Source of the DNA: Parachlamydia sp.
Lineage (GTDB): Bacteria; Chlamydiota; Chlamydiia; Chlamydiales; Parachlamydiaceae
NCBI GenBank assembly: GCA_021298935.1
Contig: JAJTHR010000044.1
Location: 1-10,012 of the forward strand
Reading direction: 5' to 3'
DNA length: 10,012 bases
Position numbers and translations under genes: made by a program. Below are positions 1 through 6,370 of the stretch, one piece after another. How positions within the stretch are numbered: position 1 is the stretch's first letter; each line of letters opens with the position of its first letter. The notes beneath the pieces were generated by a model. It was not told the origin of the DNA. It ran no database searches and worked only from the letters and a program-made list of their open reading frames with translations.

Positions 1-127
1 AGGTTCTTAAATTTTTGGCGGCGAGATTTTATGTCCCAGTACATTGCGGAGATCGCAGCAAACTTGGATAAGTTTGCAAGATCGAGCAATGAGCTGGGAC
101 GCAAAAGATGCCGATGAAAAATTTAAA

Positions 128-148
128 GACCTATCCGCGCGCGGTATA
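128..148 (+). repeat. Imperfect 21-bp direct repeat, copy 1
   Basis: This segment matches 493-513 at 20 of 21 positions. Its core CCGCGCGCGG is a perfect palindrome and is strikingly GC-rich within an AT-rich spacer. Read in forward frame 2 it encodes the peptide DLSARGI, and the frame stops at 152-154. The single difference from copy 2 is a third-position CGC/CGT change that leaves the peptide unchanged. Confidence 0.7.
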
Positions 149-162
149 GCATGAAATGCTAT
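146..162 (+). other. Small perfect hairpin beside repeat copy 1
   Basis: A perfect 7-bp inverted repeat (ATAGCAT / ATGCTAT) with a GAA loop begins inside the end of repeat copy 1 and is followed by an AT-rich run. It could form a short stem in RNA. The stem is AT-rich and no uninterrupted U-tract follows, so it is a poor intrinsic terminator. It is absent next to repeat copy 2. Confidence 0.45.
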
Positions 163-393
163 CAATATTTTACAAATCGTAAATTTTTTAATAGAGTAAT
201 TTTGAATTTGATAAATTTTTTTGAATACTTTCAGACTGCATGTAGAGACCTTACAGGAAGGCAAGCGATAAAGGGAATGGTTTAAATGATAAGAAGCACC
301 CATTCTTGAAATAAACATGATCGCTCTTTGCTTGGAAGGTACTATCCAATCAAAAATTTTAAATTTTACGTAGAAATTTTTTCAAGCAGCTGT

Positions 394-546
394 ATGAAAG
401 GTTGTATACCGAAGTGCATTCAAAAGTCTAGACATAATGAAGAGCTTTATTTTATTACTCTTGAACAAAACCTTCATGCAACTATAGAAGCCGACCTATC
501 CGCGCGTGGTATAACCTTCATTGATCCTCACTTAATCGGTATGTAA
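394..546 (+). CDS. Doubtful small ORF, about 50 codons, contains repeat copy 2
   Basis: A short open frame runs from an ATG at 394 to TAA at 544-546; a longer version could start at a TTG at 328. No Shine-Dalgarno sequence precedes either start, and I recognise no family. Its C-terminal part includes the peptide DLSARGI encoded by the 493-513 repeat, and the same peptide is readable at copy 1. That is the only reason to consider it coding. It may be a fragment of a degraded or multi-copy gene family, or chance. Its stop codon overlaps the proposed -10 element of mgtE. Confidence 0.15.
   Translation: MKGCIPKCIQKSRHNEELYFITLEQNLHATIEADLSARGITFIDPHLIGM
493..513 (+). repeat. Imperfect 21-bp direct repeat, copy 2
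   Basis: Second copy of the repeat at 128-148, 365 bp away, with one substitution that breaks the perfect palindrome (CCGCGCGTGG). It is in frame with the small doubtful ORF that ends at 546 and again encodes DLSARGI. The flanking sequences do not align convincingly with those of copy 1, so the duplicated unit is short. Confidence 0.7.
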
Positions 547-549
547 CAT
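521..549 (+). promoter_or_regulatory. Candidate sigma-70-type promoter for mgtE
   Basis: TTGATC (521-526) and TAACAT (544-549) are separated by 17 bp. Each matches four of six consensus positions of the -35 and -10 hexamers. Transcription would begin near 556, giving a leader of about 50 nt. The -10 lies inside a near-palindrome (543-554) that could be an operator. This is prediction by eye only; AT-rich DNA yields such matches by chance. Confidence 0.3.
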
Positions 550-560
550 GTGACTTGCCT

Positions 561-576
561 GGAAAAACATTTTTCC
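561..576 (+). promoter_or_regulatory. Perfect palindrome in the mgtE leader
   Basis: GGAAAAA and TTTTTCC are arranged as a perfect inverted repeat around a 2-nt centre, just downstream of the proposed transcription start and about 30 nt before the mgtE start codon. It could be a repressor operator or a weak RNA hairpin. It is far too small to be a Mg2+-sensing M-box riboswitch, and none is visible. Confidence 0.35.
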
Positions 577-604
577 TGCATGAAAGTAATTAATGAGGTG
601 AAAG

Positions 605-2008
605 ATGGCCAGCTCCCAGCAGATCAATTTTGAGGAGGATCAGGAAGCCGAGCTGTTTTCTCAATTGATCGATCAAATGGATCGGGAACAGCTGCAAAAA
701 AGGCTTGAGGATCTCTCTTCCTACAAAATAGCCAGCTTGATTTCGAGGGAATCTGAAGAAAATCAAGCGATCCTTTTTGGGATTTTAGACCCCCCAGTCA
801 GCTCGGAGGTCTTCGACCTTCTTTCGTTCCGCATTCAAAAAAATTTATTGCACTATCTTCCGAGCACAGAGGCGGCCTACCTGCTGAATGCCATGTCGCC
901 CGATGACCGGACAGCCTTTTTACAAGGGATGCCATGGAGCGTCATTAATGTTTTTATCAAGTATCTGCCCTTAGAAGAAAGAATTGAAACTTTGACGCTG
1001 CTTGGTTATCCGGAGGGTAGCGTGGGCCGCTTAATGACGACCGATTACATCGCCGTCAGCCCTGATTGGACCATTCAAAAAGTATTGGATCACCTCCTGG
1101 AATATGGGCACGACAGCGAAACCATCAGCATCATTTATGTCATTGATGAAAAGGGCCAATTGATCGATGACATTAAGCTGCGTGACTTTCTTTTCATTTT
1201 AAGGGAGCAGAAAGTCGAAGATTTAATGGATAGTGAGTTTGTTGCCCTGACTGTCGATAATAATGATGAGGAGGCCATTAATTTGTTCAGGCTTTTTGAT
1301 CGGGAAGCTTTGCCGGTAACAGATCAAGAGGGGGTTTTAATGGGTATCGTAACGTTTGATGATATCTTAAGATTATCGGATAAGGAGGCCACCGAAGATA
1401 TTCAGAAAATCGGCGGTCAGGAGGCCTTGGATGAACCCTACATGGACACCCCTTTCTTTCAATTGATGAAAAAAAGGGTCGGCTGGCTGGTGGTCCTTTT
1501 TTTCGGAGAAATGTTGACGGCCACTGCGCTGGGCTACTTTGAAAAAGAAATTGCGGCGGCAGTCGTTTTAGCCCTGTTTCTCCCTTTGATTATTTCAAGC
1601 GGCGGAAATGCAGGAGGACAGGCGACCACTCTGATCGTACGGGCTTTGGCGCTTGGAGAAATTCAGTCGAGAGACTGGTGGAGGGTGTTTCGTCGCGAAC
1701 TCGCTTCCGGTCTTTTTTTAGGAATTGTACTTGGAACAGTCGGATTTATTAGAATTGCCGTCTGGAGTCAATTCACTGACATTTATGGCGAGCACTGGCC
1801 ATTGCTTGCCGCAACTATGTTTATTTCCCTGATTGGGGTGATTCTTTGGGGAACGGTCTCAGGATCCCTTTTTCCACTGGCGCTGCGTGCTTTAGGCTTG
1901 GATCCAGCCACCTCTTCCGCCCCCTTTGTCGCGACAGTCGTTGATGTGACAGGGGTAGTGATTTATTTTCTGACCGCAAAACTACTCCTTTCGGGGACAA
2001 TACTATGA
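605..2008 (+). CDS. mgtE: MgtE-type magnesium transporter/channel
   Basis: MgtE forms a dimeric inner-membrane Mg2+ channel whose cytosolic domains close the pore when internal Mg2+ is high. The 467-residue product has the full family layout: an acidic helical MgtE N-domain (about residues 20-130), two CBS domains (about 140-255), the connecting plug-helix region (about 262-290), and a five-helix membrane domain (about 290-465). Recognisable signatures are SSGGNAGGQ (331-339) and PFVATVVDVTG (440-450). In the latter, Asp447 should correspond to the pore Asp432 of the Thermus thermophilus protein. Length is normal and nothing is missing. The ATG at 605 is preceded by GAGGTG with a 4-nt spacer, a good ribosome site. 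The last four bases overlap the start of the downstream hydrolase gene, so the two are probably cotranscribed. The identification is secure; Mg2+ control of transcription is not evident from the leader. Confidence 0.96.
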   Translation: MASSQQINFEEDQEAELFSQLIDQMDREQLQKRLEDLSSYKIASLISRESEENQAILFGILDPPVSSEVFDLLSFRIQKNLLHYLPSTEAAYLLNAMSPDDRTAFLQGMPWSVINVFIKYLPLEERIETLTLLGYPEGSVGRLMTTDYIAVSPDWTIQKVLDHLLEYGHDSETISIIYVIDEKGQLIDDIKLRDFLFILREQKVEDLMDSEFVALTVDNNDEEAINLFRLFDREALPVTDQEGVLMGIVTFDDILRLSDKEATEDIQKIGGQEALDEPYMDTPFFQLMKKRVGWLVVLFFGEMLTATALGYFEKEIAAAVVLALFLPLIISSGGNAGGQATTLIVRALALGEIQSRDWWRVFRRELASGLFLGIVLGTVGFIRIAVWSQFTDIYGEHWPLLAATMFISLIGVILWGTVSGSLFPLALRALGLDPATSSAPFVATVVDVTGVVIYFLTAKLLLSGTIL

Positions 2009-2610
2009 AGCAATTAGTGAGTTTATTTTTATTCTTTATATTTCCTTTATTGGGGGAGTATCGCGTTGTGTTTATTGGCGATTCAATTACCCAAGGGATA
2101 GGGGAGGATGATGGCTATGTGAATATTTTGAAAAAGCGATTCAAGAAAGAAAAAATCAGGGCTAGACTCATTAATCGCGGCAAGTCAAATACAAAAACGG
2201 AAAAATGCATTGAAATTTTACGTGAATCAATCAAAGAAGATGCCCCGCATATTGTTGTCATTGCCTGTGGAATCGTCGATGCTATTTATCTTATCCCCCC
2301 TTTTCAACTTAAACAGCATTTAACGATCCTGGTTGAAGAATCTTTGAATCGTCAAATAAAAGTGATTTTAGGTCAGATCGATCTTTCTTGCTGGAGAATC
2401 GGACACTATGGAAATAGATTCAATCAAATTTATGAAGATCTTCCACAAAAATATGATTTACTCACTTTTCCTTTTTTAAATAATCAAACTCTTGCAAATA
2501 AAAAATATAATATCGGTGATTTTATTCACCCCAATCAGGCAGGTGCCCAGGTTATTGCAGATTTCCTTTATCCTATAATCGTGGAAAGTATGGAGGAAAT
2601 TAGATTATAG
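2005..2610 (+). CDS. Secreted SGNH/GDSL hydrolase, TesA/arylesterase-like
   Basis: This is a small serine hydrolase, probably an esterase, lipase or lysophospholipase, exported to the periplasm. Residues 1-17 form a hydrophobic signal peptide with one Lys near the N-terminus. Block I is GDSITQG (residues 25-31) with the nucleophile Ser27. Block V is DFIHPN (172-177) with catalytic Asp172 and His175. Overall length (201 residues) and the C-terminal pattern match the TesA-like branch. Block III is unusual: the family expects G-x-N-D, where Asn helps form the oxyanion hole, but here it reads GIVD (89-92), with Val91. The protein could therefore be less active or use another oxyanion donor. The start ATG overlaps the mgtE stop (ATGA), with only a weak ribosome site, suggesting translational coupling. 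The substrate cannot be predicted, and a functional link to Mg2+ transport is not obvious. Confidence 0.88.
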   Translation: MKQLVSLFLFFIFPLLGEYRVVFIGDSITQGIGEDDGYVNILKKRFKKEKIRARLINRGKSNTKTEKCIEILRESIKEDAPHIVVIACGIVDAIYLIPPFQLKQHLTILVEESLNRQIKVILGQIDLSCWRIGHYGNRFNQIYEDLPQKYDLLTFPFLNNQTLANKKYNIGDFIHPNQAGAQVIADFLYPIIVESMEEIRL

Positions 2611-2689
2611 TAATGAAGGTTCTTTATTAATTATCCTTGATAAAAAAATCAACTAATGAGAAAATAGTATATATTTTTTTAGGTTAGGG
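2611..2689 (+). promoter_or_regulatory. AT-rich gap with possible promoter for the symporter gene
   Basis: No strong hairpin followed by a T-run is visible, so I see no intrinsic terminator after the hydrolase gene. A TTGATA (2637-2642) and a TAGTAT/TATATT cluster (2665-2675) resemble -35 and -10 elements, but their 22-nt or greater spacing is too long for a standard promoter. AGG at 2681-2683 lies 6 nt before the ATG at 2690 and is a plausible ribosome site. Either the symporter has its own promoter here or it is read from mgtE. Confidence 0.25.
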
Positions 2690-4144
2690 ATGTATTTAGC
2701 AATCATTTTATATTTTAGTTTGCTGACGGTTTTAGTGGTCTGGTCTTCGCAAAAAGTGCAAACCTCTTCCGCCTTTATTTTAGGCGACCGTTCATTAAAT
2801 TATTGGCTAACGGCCATGGCAGCCCATGCAAGCGATATGGGAAGCTGGCTATTTATGGCCTATCCCTCCCTCATCCTCGTCGGTGGCCTTTTTAATGCCT
2901 GGATTGCAATCGGATTAATCGTCTGCATGTGGCTGAATTGGCAATTTGTCGCCAAAAAATTCCGCACCCTCACCGGAAAATGGAATTGTTCGACCTTCTC
3001 CTCCTTCCTTCATCACCGCTATGATGATAAATCAGGGCTGCTGCAATTATTTTCTGCTCTCTTTTGCTTTGGCTTTTATGTCGTTTATCTTTGCGCCCAC
3101 CTCACAGGTCTTGGAATTTTAGGCCAAACTCTGCTTGGATTCAGTTATACGACTTCCATCCTTTTAGGTTTAAGCATTGTGGTTGTTTATGTCAGCTTAG
3201 GGGGATTTGTTTCTCTTGCCTGGATTGATTTAGTGCAGGGGATCTTTCTGCTCGGGGTTTTATGTGCCGTCCCTTGCATGATTATCATGAAGGAAGGAGG
3301 TGTAGGAACCGTGATGCAGCAGCTTTCCGCAGCAGGTACAGGCCTTTCCCTTGTTCCGCAAAATTTCACGCAGGTCATTGCCATGCTGACGATGTTTTTC
3401 GGATGGGGTCTTGGCTATTTCGGACAGCCGCATATCATTACCAAGTTCATGGGCATCCGCAATGCCGATGAAATTTCCAGCTCAAGAAATGTAGGGATCA
3501 CCTGGATGGTCATCATGCTGGCCGGCGCAACCCTTGTCGGATTAACAGGCATTGCCTTTTTTAAAGAAGGGCTTGCAGACCCGCAAATGGTTTTCATTGA
3601 AATGACCAAGCAAACGTTCCATCCTTTTGCAGCCGGATTGATTTTATGCGCCATTTTAGCTGCCACGATCAATGTGATGAGCTCGCAGCTTTTGATCCTC
3701 AGCTCCATTTTGACTGAAGACATCTATAAACGATTTTTTCATCAAAAAGAGCACACACCTCGCCATTTATTGAATGTCTCGAGGGCGTGGGTATTCCTTG
3801 CCGCTTTTCTCGCCTTTTGCATCGCTTATCAACAAATGAGTTCGATCAACGATCTGGTGCAGTATGCCTGGTCAGGTCTTGGGGCCTCTTTCGGCGCCCT
3901 CATTTTAGTCGCTCTCTATTCAAGCAAAGTGAATCGTTATGGTGCAATGGCAGCCATTATTGTAGGAGGGCTCACATCAGCCCTTTGGCCTTATGCCAAT
4001 GCCTACATGACTATTCCCCTTGATTCTTTAATTCCGGGCTTTTGTTTGAGCCTGGTAAGCACCTTTGCGGTGAGCGCGATGACTAGTAAACAGGCTGTCT
4101 GTACAAGCATTCACGAATGCCAGTCGCTTCCGCTCGCAACGTAA
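2690..4144 (+). CDS. putP: PutP-like sodium:solute symporter (SSS/SLC5 family)
   Basis: An inner-membrane transporter of the LeuT-fold SSS family, closest in pattern to Na+/proline symporter PutP: 484 residues with many hydrophobic helices along its length. The TM2 region ASDMGSWLFMAYP (47-59) matches the PutP ASDMSGW motif, with Asp49 at the position of the essential E. coli Asp55. WIAIGL (71-76), GGF (171-173) and SSILTEDIYKRF (338-349) also match. The TM9 segment AILAATINVMSSQ (321-333) aligns without gaps with PutP AILAAVMSTLSCQ. This places Asn328 and Val329 where PutP has the Na+ ligands Ser340 and Thr341 (alignment made from memory). The cation or substrate may therefore differ, and proline is only a guess. 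The gene stands alone between AT-rich gaps, directly upstream of the Wsp operon. Confidence 0.9.
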   Translation: MYLAIILYFSLLTVLVVWSSQKVQTSSAFILGDRSLNYWLTAMAAHASDMGSWLFMAYPSLILVGGLFNAWIAIGLIVCMWLNWQFVAKKFRTLTGKWNCSTFSSFLHHRYDDKSGLLQLFSALFCFGFYVVYLCAHLTGLGILGQTLLGFSYTTSILLGLSIVVVYVSLGGFVSLAWIDLVQGIFLLGVLCAVPCMIIMKEGGVGTVMQQLSAAGTGLSLVPQNFTQVIAMLTMFFGWGLGYFGQPHIITKFMGIRNADEISSSRNVGITWMVIMLAGATLVGLTGIAFFKEGLADPQMVFIEMTKQTFHPFAAGLILCAILAATINVMSSQLLILSSILTEDIYKRFFHQKEHTPRHLLNVSRAWVFLAAFLAFCIAYQQMSSINDLVQYAWSGLGASFGALILVALYSSKVNRYGAMAAIIVGGLTSALWPYANAYMTIPLDSLIPGFCLSLVSTFAVSAMTSKQAVCTSIHECQSLPLAT

Positions 4145-4205
4145 AATTTTATTTTCAATTATGCCTTTTTTGTTAAAGTGAGAACTAAAAGGCTGTACAC
4201 CCACT
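4145..4205 (+). promoter_or_regulatory. Gap upstream of the Wsp operon; weak promoter signals, no clear ribosome site
   Basis: This 61-bp AT-rich gap must hold the operon promoter unless the operon is read from the symporter gene. TTGTTA (4170-4175) could be a -35, but nothing 16-18 bp downstream is a good -10. The only purine-rich run (AAAAGG, about 4187-4192) lies 13 nt before the ATG at 4206, too far for a normal ribosome site. No terminator hairpin is visible after the symporter stop. Confidence 0.25.
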
Positions 4206-4655
4206 ATGATGCTCTTATTTTTCGTGGGAGAAAATCGCTATGTAATAGAAAATAAGTATATTACAAAAATTTTCCCCCATGTTTTACTAGATAAAATCTC
4301 TCTTGCCCCTTCTATCCTTTCCGGATTGATGAATTGGGAAGGAAACCTAATTCCCATTTTTAATTTTTGCCAACTGATTGAAAACAGGGAAGCGAGTGAC
4401 TCTTTTCATACCCGCATTATTATTATTCATCCCTTGTCAAATGACAGCCAAGTTGGATTGCTTGCTGAAAAAGTCATCGATATTGTGACCTTAAGACCAG
4501 GCATTTCTTTTAAACGATTTCCTTTTCCCACCCATACTTTTATTGATGAATTTTACAGTGATGAGCATGGAACTGTTCAGGTGATCAATATCGAAAAGCT
4601 CTTTAGTTATTTATCACAAAAATTTGCTCCACAGGAATCTGATGGAGGAAATTAA
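4206..4655 (+). CDS. wspB: CheW-type adaptor, WspB-like
   Basis: CheW proteins link chemoreceptors to a CheA kinase. This 149-residue protein is a single CheW domain with almost no extension. It opens with the first strand LLFFVGENRYVIE (residues 3-15), followed by APSILSGLMNWEGNLIPIFNF (35-55, in two parts around Glu45) and the second half GLLAEKVIDIVTL (84-96). It is assigned as WspB because it is the first adaptor of a B-C-D-E-R gene order and its N-terminal half resembles that family. The Arg of the common CheW motif N-x-R-G, important in E. coli CheW for binding partners, is Glu45 here. The frame is closed by a stop at 4179, so the ATG at 4206 or the adjacent one at 4209 must be the start. 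Neither has a good ribosome site. The 3' end overlaps the next gene by 14 bp. Confidence 0.88.
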   Translation: MMLLFFVGENRYVIENKYITKIFPHVLLDKISLAPSILSGLMNWEGNLIPIFNFCQLIENREASDSFHTRIIIIHPLSNDSQVGLLAEKVIDIVTLRPGISFKRFPFPTHTFIDEFYSDEHGTVQVINIEKLFSYLSQKFAPQESDGGN

Positions 4656-5802
4656 CTATTTTAAAAAAATTATTTATTATTTGGAAGAAAGGATTGGAAT
4701 TAACTCAAACCTGGTCAGCAAAAATTTTTGGAAGTCAGCCATCAACAAACGAATGATGCACAATCAAATTTATGATTACAAAAATTACTATCTTGTTTTG
4801 CATGAATCTAAAACTGAATATGAACAAATGATCGAATCGATTGTGACCCCTGAAACCTGGTTCTTTAGGGATAAAAATAGCATTGATTACTGTACAGAAG
4901 TGATTCGTCAAAATGAATCCATTTATTCAAAAATTTTAAGCCTCCCTTGTTCTTCCGGTGAAGAGCCTTACTCGATTGCCATATCGCTTTTAGAGGGGGG
5001 GATTTCACCCCATCATTTTCATATTGACGCTGTGGATATTAGCCTGACGGCCATTGAAAAGGCAAAAGAAGGAAGTTATGGACAAAATTCCTTTAGAAAT
5101 AAATTTTTTGATTACAAACCTGTTTATTTTAAAAAATTACTTAATGAATTTAAAATTTTAGATAAAGTCAAACAACAGGTGACTTTTTACAAATCAAATG
5201 TGCTTGAGCAATCGCCTCCTTTTGAAGAGGCGAGCTATCATTTTATTTTTTGCAGGAAATTGCTTATCTACTTAAGCAAGCAGGCGCAGGAAAAATTATT
5301 TATTTTACTTAAATATTTACTGAAAGAGGAGGGGATTTTAATCGTTGGGCCCTCTGAAAGCCACCTTGTTCTAATGGCGGGATTTTTTCCTTATGTCCCC
5401 ACTGCTTGTGCATTTAAAAAAGCCCAACCAAAAAAAATGATTAATCAGGTTTTGCACCCCATTTCTATTACTTCCGAGACAAAAAAAAACTTACTTAAGG
5501 AGGCGAACCAGCTTGCTAGCGACGGTTTTTTGAAAGAAGCTGAAAAAACGAGCTGGAAAGTCCTTCAAACTTTTGGGCCTGAATACGAAGCCTATTTTCT
5601 TCTTGGATTGCTTAAACACGCTGTAGGGGAAGAAAAAGAGGCAGAAAATTTTTTTAAAAAAGCCCTTTATTTGTTACCGAATCATTATGAATCATTGATT
5701 TATTTAGCTTTGCTGTATGAAAAAAAAGGTGAGAGTGAGCAAGCGGCTGTCTTGCATGCAAGGGCAAAGAAATTACAAATGGGGCTTGCTCAAGATGGTT
5801 GA
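4642..5802 (+). CDS. wspC: CheR-type methyltransferase with C-terminal TPRs, WspC-like
   Basis: CheR enzymes transfer methyl groups from S-adenosylmethionine to glutamates of chemoreceptors; WspC does this for WspA. The 386-residue protein has a helical CheR N-domain (about 1-65), the Wsp-type loop VTPETWFFRD (68-77), the cofactor motif PCSSGEEPYS (102-111), Asp132 in DAVDIS, and the late motif FCRKLLIYL (203-211). A C-terminal TPR-like region (about 285-380) follows a Lys-rich linker. The late motif normally reads FCRN; here Lys206 replaces the Asn, which in Salmonella CheR lies at the cofactor site, so activity may be reduced. I chose the ATG at 4642, preceded by AGGA with a 5-nt spacer, over a TTG at 4624. 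The gene overlaps both neighbours (14 bp and 8 bp). It contains a G7 tract and an A9 tract. No methylesterase partner is present in the window. Confidence 0.92.
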   Translation: MEEINYFKKIIYYLEERIGINSNLVSKNFWKSAINKRMMHNQIYDYKNYYLVLHESKTEYEQMIESIVTPETWFFRDKNSIDYCTEVIRQNESIYSKILSLPCSSGEEPYSIAISLLEGGISPHHFHIDAVDISLTAIEKAKEGSYGQNSFRNKFFDYKPVYFKKLLNEFKILDKVKQQVTFYKSNVLEQSPPFEEASYHFIFCRKLLIYLSKQAQEKLFILLKYLLKEEGILIVGPSESHLVLMAGFFPYVPTACAFKKAQPKKMINQVLHPISITSETKKNLLKEANQLASDGFLKEAEKTSWKVLQTFGPEYEAYFLLGLLKHAVGEEKEAENFFKKALYLLPNHYESLIYLALLYEKKGESEQAAVLHARAKKLQMGLAQDG

Positions 5803-6370
5803 TCAATACTCAGATCGTTTCAACGACCTATTGAAACGGCGTCCGACAGAAGATTACATTCGGGATTGGACGACTGCAATCAAGCTAGAGGCCGAAACGA
5901 AGGAAGAGGGAAGTCTTGCCCTATCCTATATCGTTTTCCGCTTAGGTGAAGAGTGGCTGGCGATAAAAACAAAATTTCTAATTGGCGTCTTGGCCCAAAA
6001 ACCTGTTCATAAGCTTCCCCATCAAAAAGATATTTTAATTACAGGTATCACCAATATTGAAGGTGGGCTTGTGCTGTGCGTCAATTTAAGGGATTTGCTT
6101 GACATCAAGCCTTCAATCAAAGAAAAAACCGGCTTAATGGGGTACGATCGTATGATTGCACTCACTAAAGATAATTTTCAGTGCCTGTTTCCTGTAGATG
6201 AGGTAAGGGGAATTTTCTCTCTGTATGAAAAAAATTTCCAAAATGTACCTTTGACCCTGACTTCATCGACCGCCAATTTTCTAAAGGCAATCTGTTTGAT
6301 GGATGGCCAGAGCATCGGTTTGCTGGATGATGAACTTATATTCAGCCGGTTGAAGCGAGGGTGCCTGTGA
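5795..6370 (+). CDS. wspD: CheW-type adaptor with N-terminal extension, WspD-like
   Basis: This second adaptor has 191 residues: an N-terminal extension (1-44) and a CheW domain (about 45-185). The extension holds LLKRRPTEDYIRDWT (12-26), which resembles a segment I associate with WspD proteins. The Cys-rich stretch that precedes that segment in Pseudomonas WspD, as I recall it, is missing. The CheW core includes ITGITNIEGGLVLCVNLRDLL (82-102, with Glu89 central) and SIGLLDDEL (173-181). As in the first adaptor, Glu89 sits where CheW proteins usually have Arg before Gly. The start is the ATG at 5795, giving an 8-bp overlap with wspC and leaving the WspD-like segment intact. Upstream in-frame starts lie deep inside wspC and add only a shadow sequence. 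The ribosome site is weak (GGGG 10 nt upstream), so translation is probably coupled to wspC. Confidence 0.88.
   Translation: MVDQYSDRFNDLLKRRPTEDYIRDWTTAIKLEAETKEEGSLALSYIVFRLGEEWLAIKTKFLIGVLAQKPVHKLPHQKDILITGITNIEGGLVLCVNLRDLLDIKPSIKEKTGLMGYDRMIALTKDNFQCLFPVDEVRGIFSLYEKNFQNVPLTLTSSTANFLKAICLMDGQSIGLLDDELIFSRLKRGCL

Larger units (their letters stand above)
1..604. other. AT-rich intergenic region without a convincing gene
   Basis: This stretch holds no reading frame that I can support as a real gene. Open frames exist on both strands, including a 103-codon frame on the minus strand at 7-318, but none has a Shine-Dalgarno sequence, a recognisable domain or protein-like composition. What it does hold is an imperfect 21-bp direct repeat (128-148 and 493-513), a short perfect hairpin at 146-162, a candidate promoter near 521-549 and a palindrome at 561-576 just before mgtE. 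The left part may be the remains of a decayed gene or of a dispersed repeat; the sequence alone does not decide this. Confidence 0.6.

Noticed and set aside
7..318. 103-codon open frame on the minus strand at the left end
   Set aside because: No Shine-Dalgarno sequence, no recognisable domain and a composition rich in Ser, Lys, Cys and Ile as expected from random AT-rich DNA. Other frames over the same stretch are also partly open.
541..604. M-box Mg2+ riboswitch upstream of mgtE
   Set aside because: The predicted leader of about 50 nt is far too short for an M-box and shows only one small palindrome.
2611..2689. Possible intrinsic terminator after the SGNH hydrolase gene
   Set aside because: The only inverted repeats are 4-5 bp and AT-rich, and none is followed by a proper T-run.
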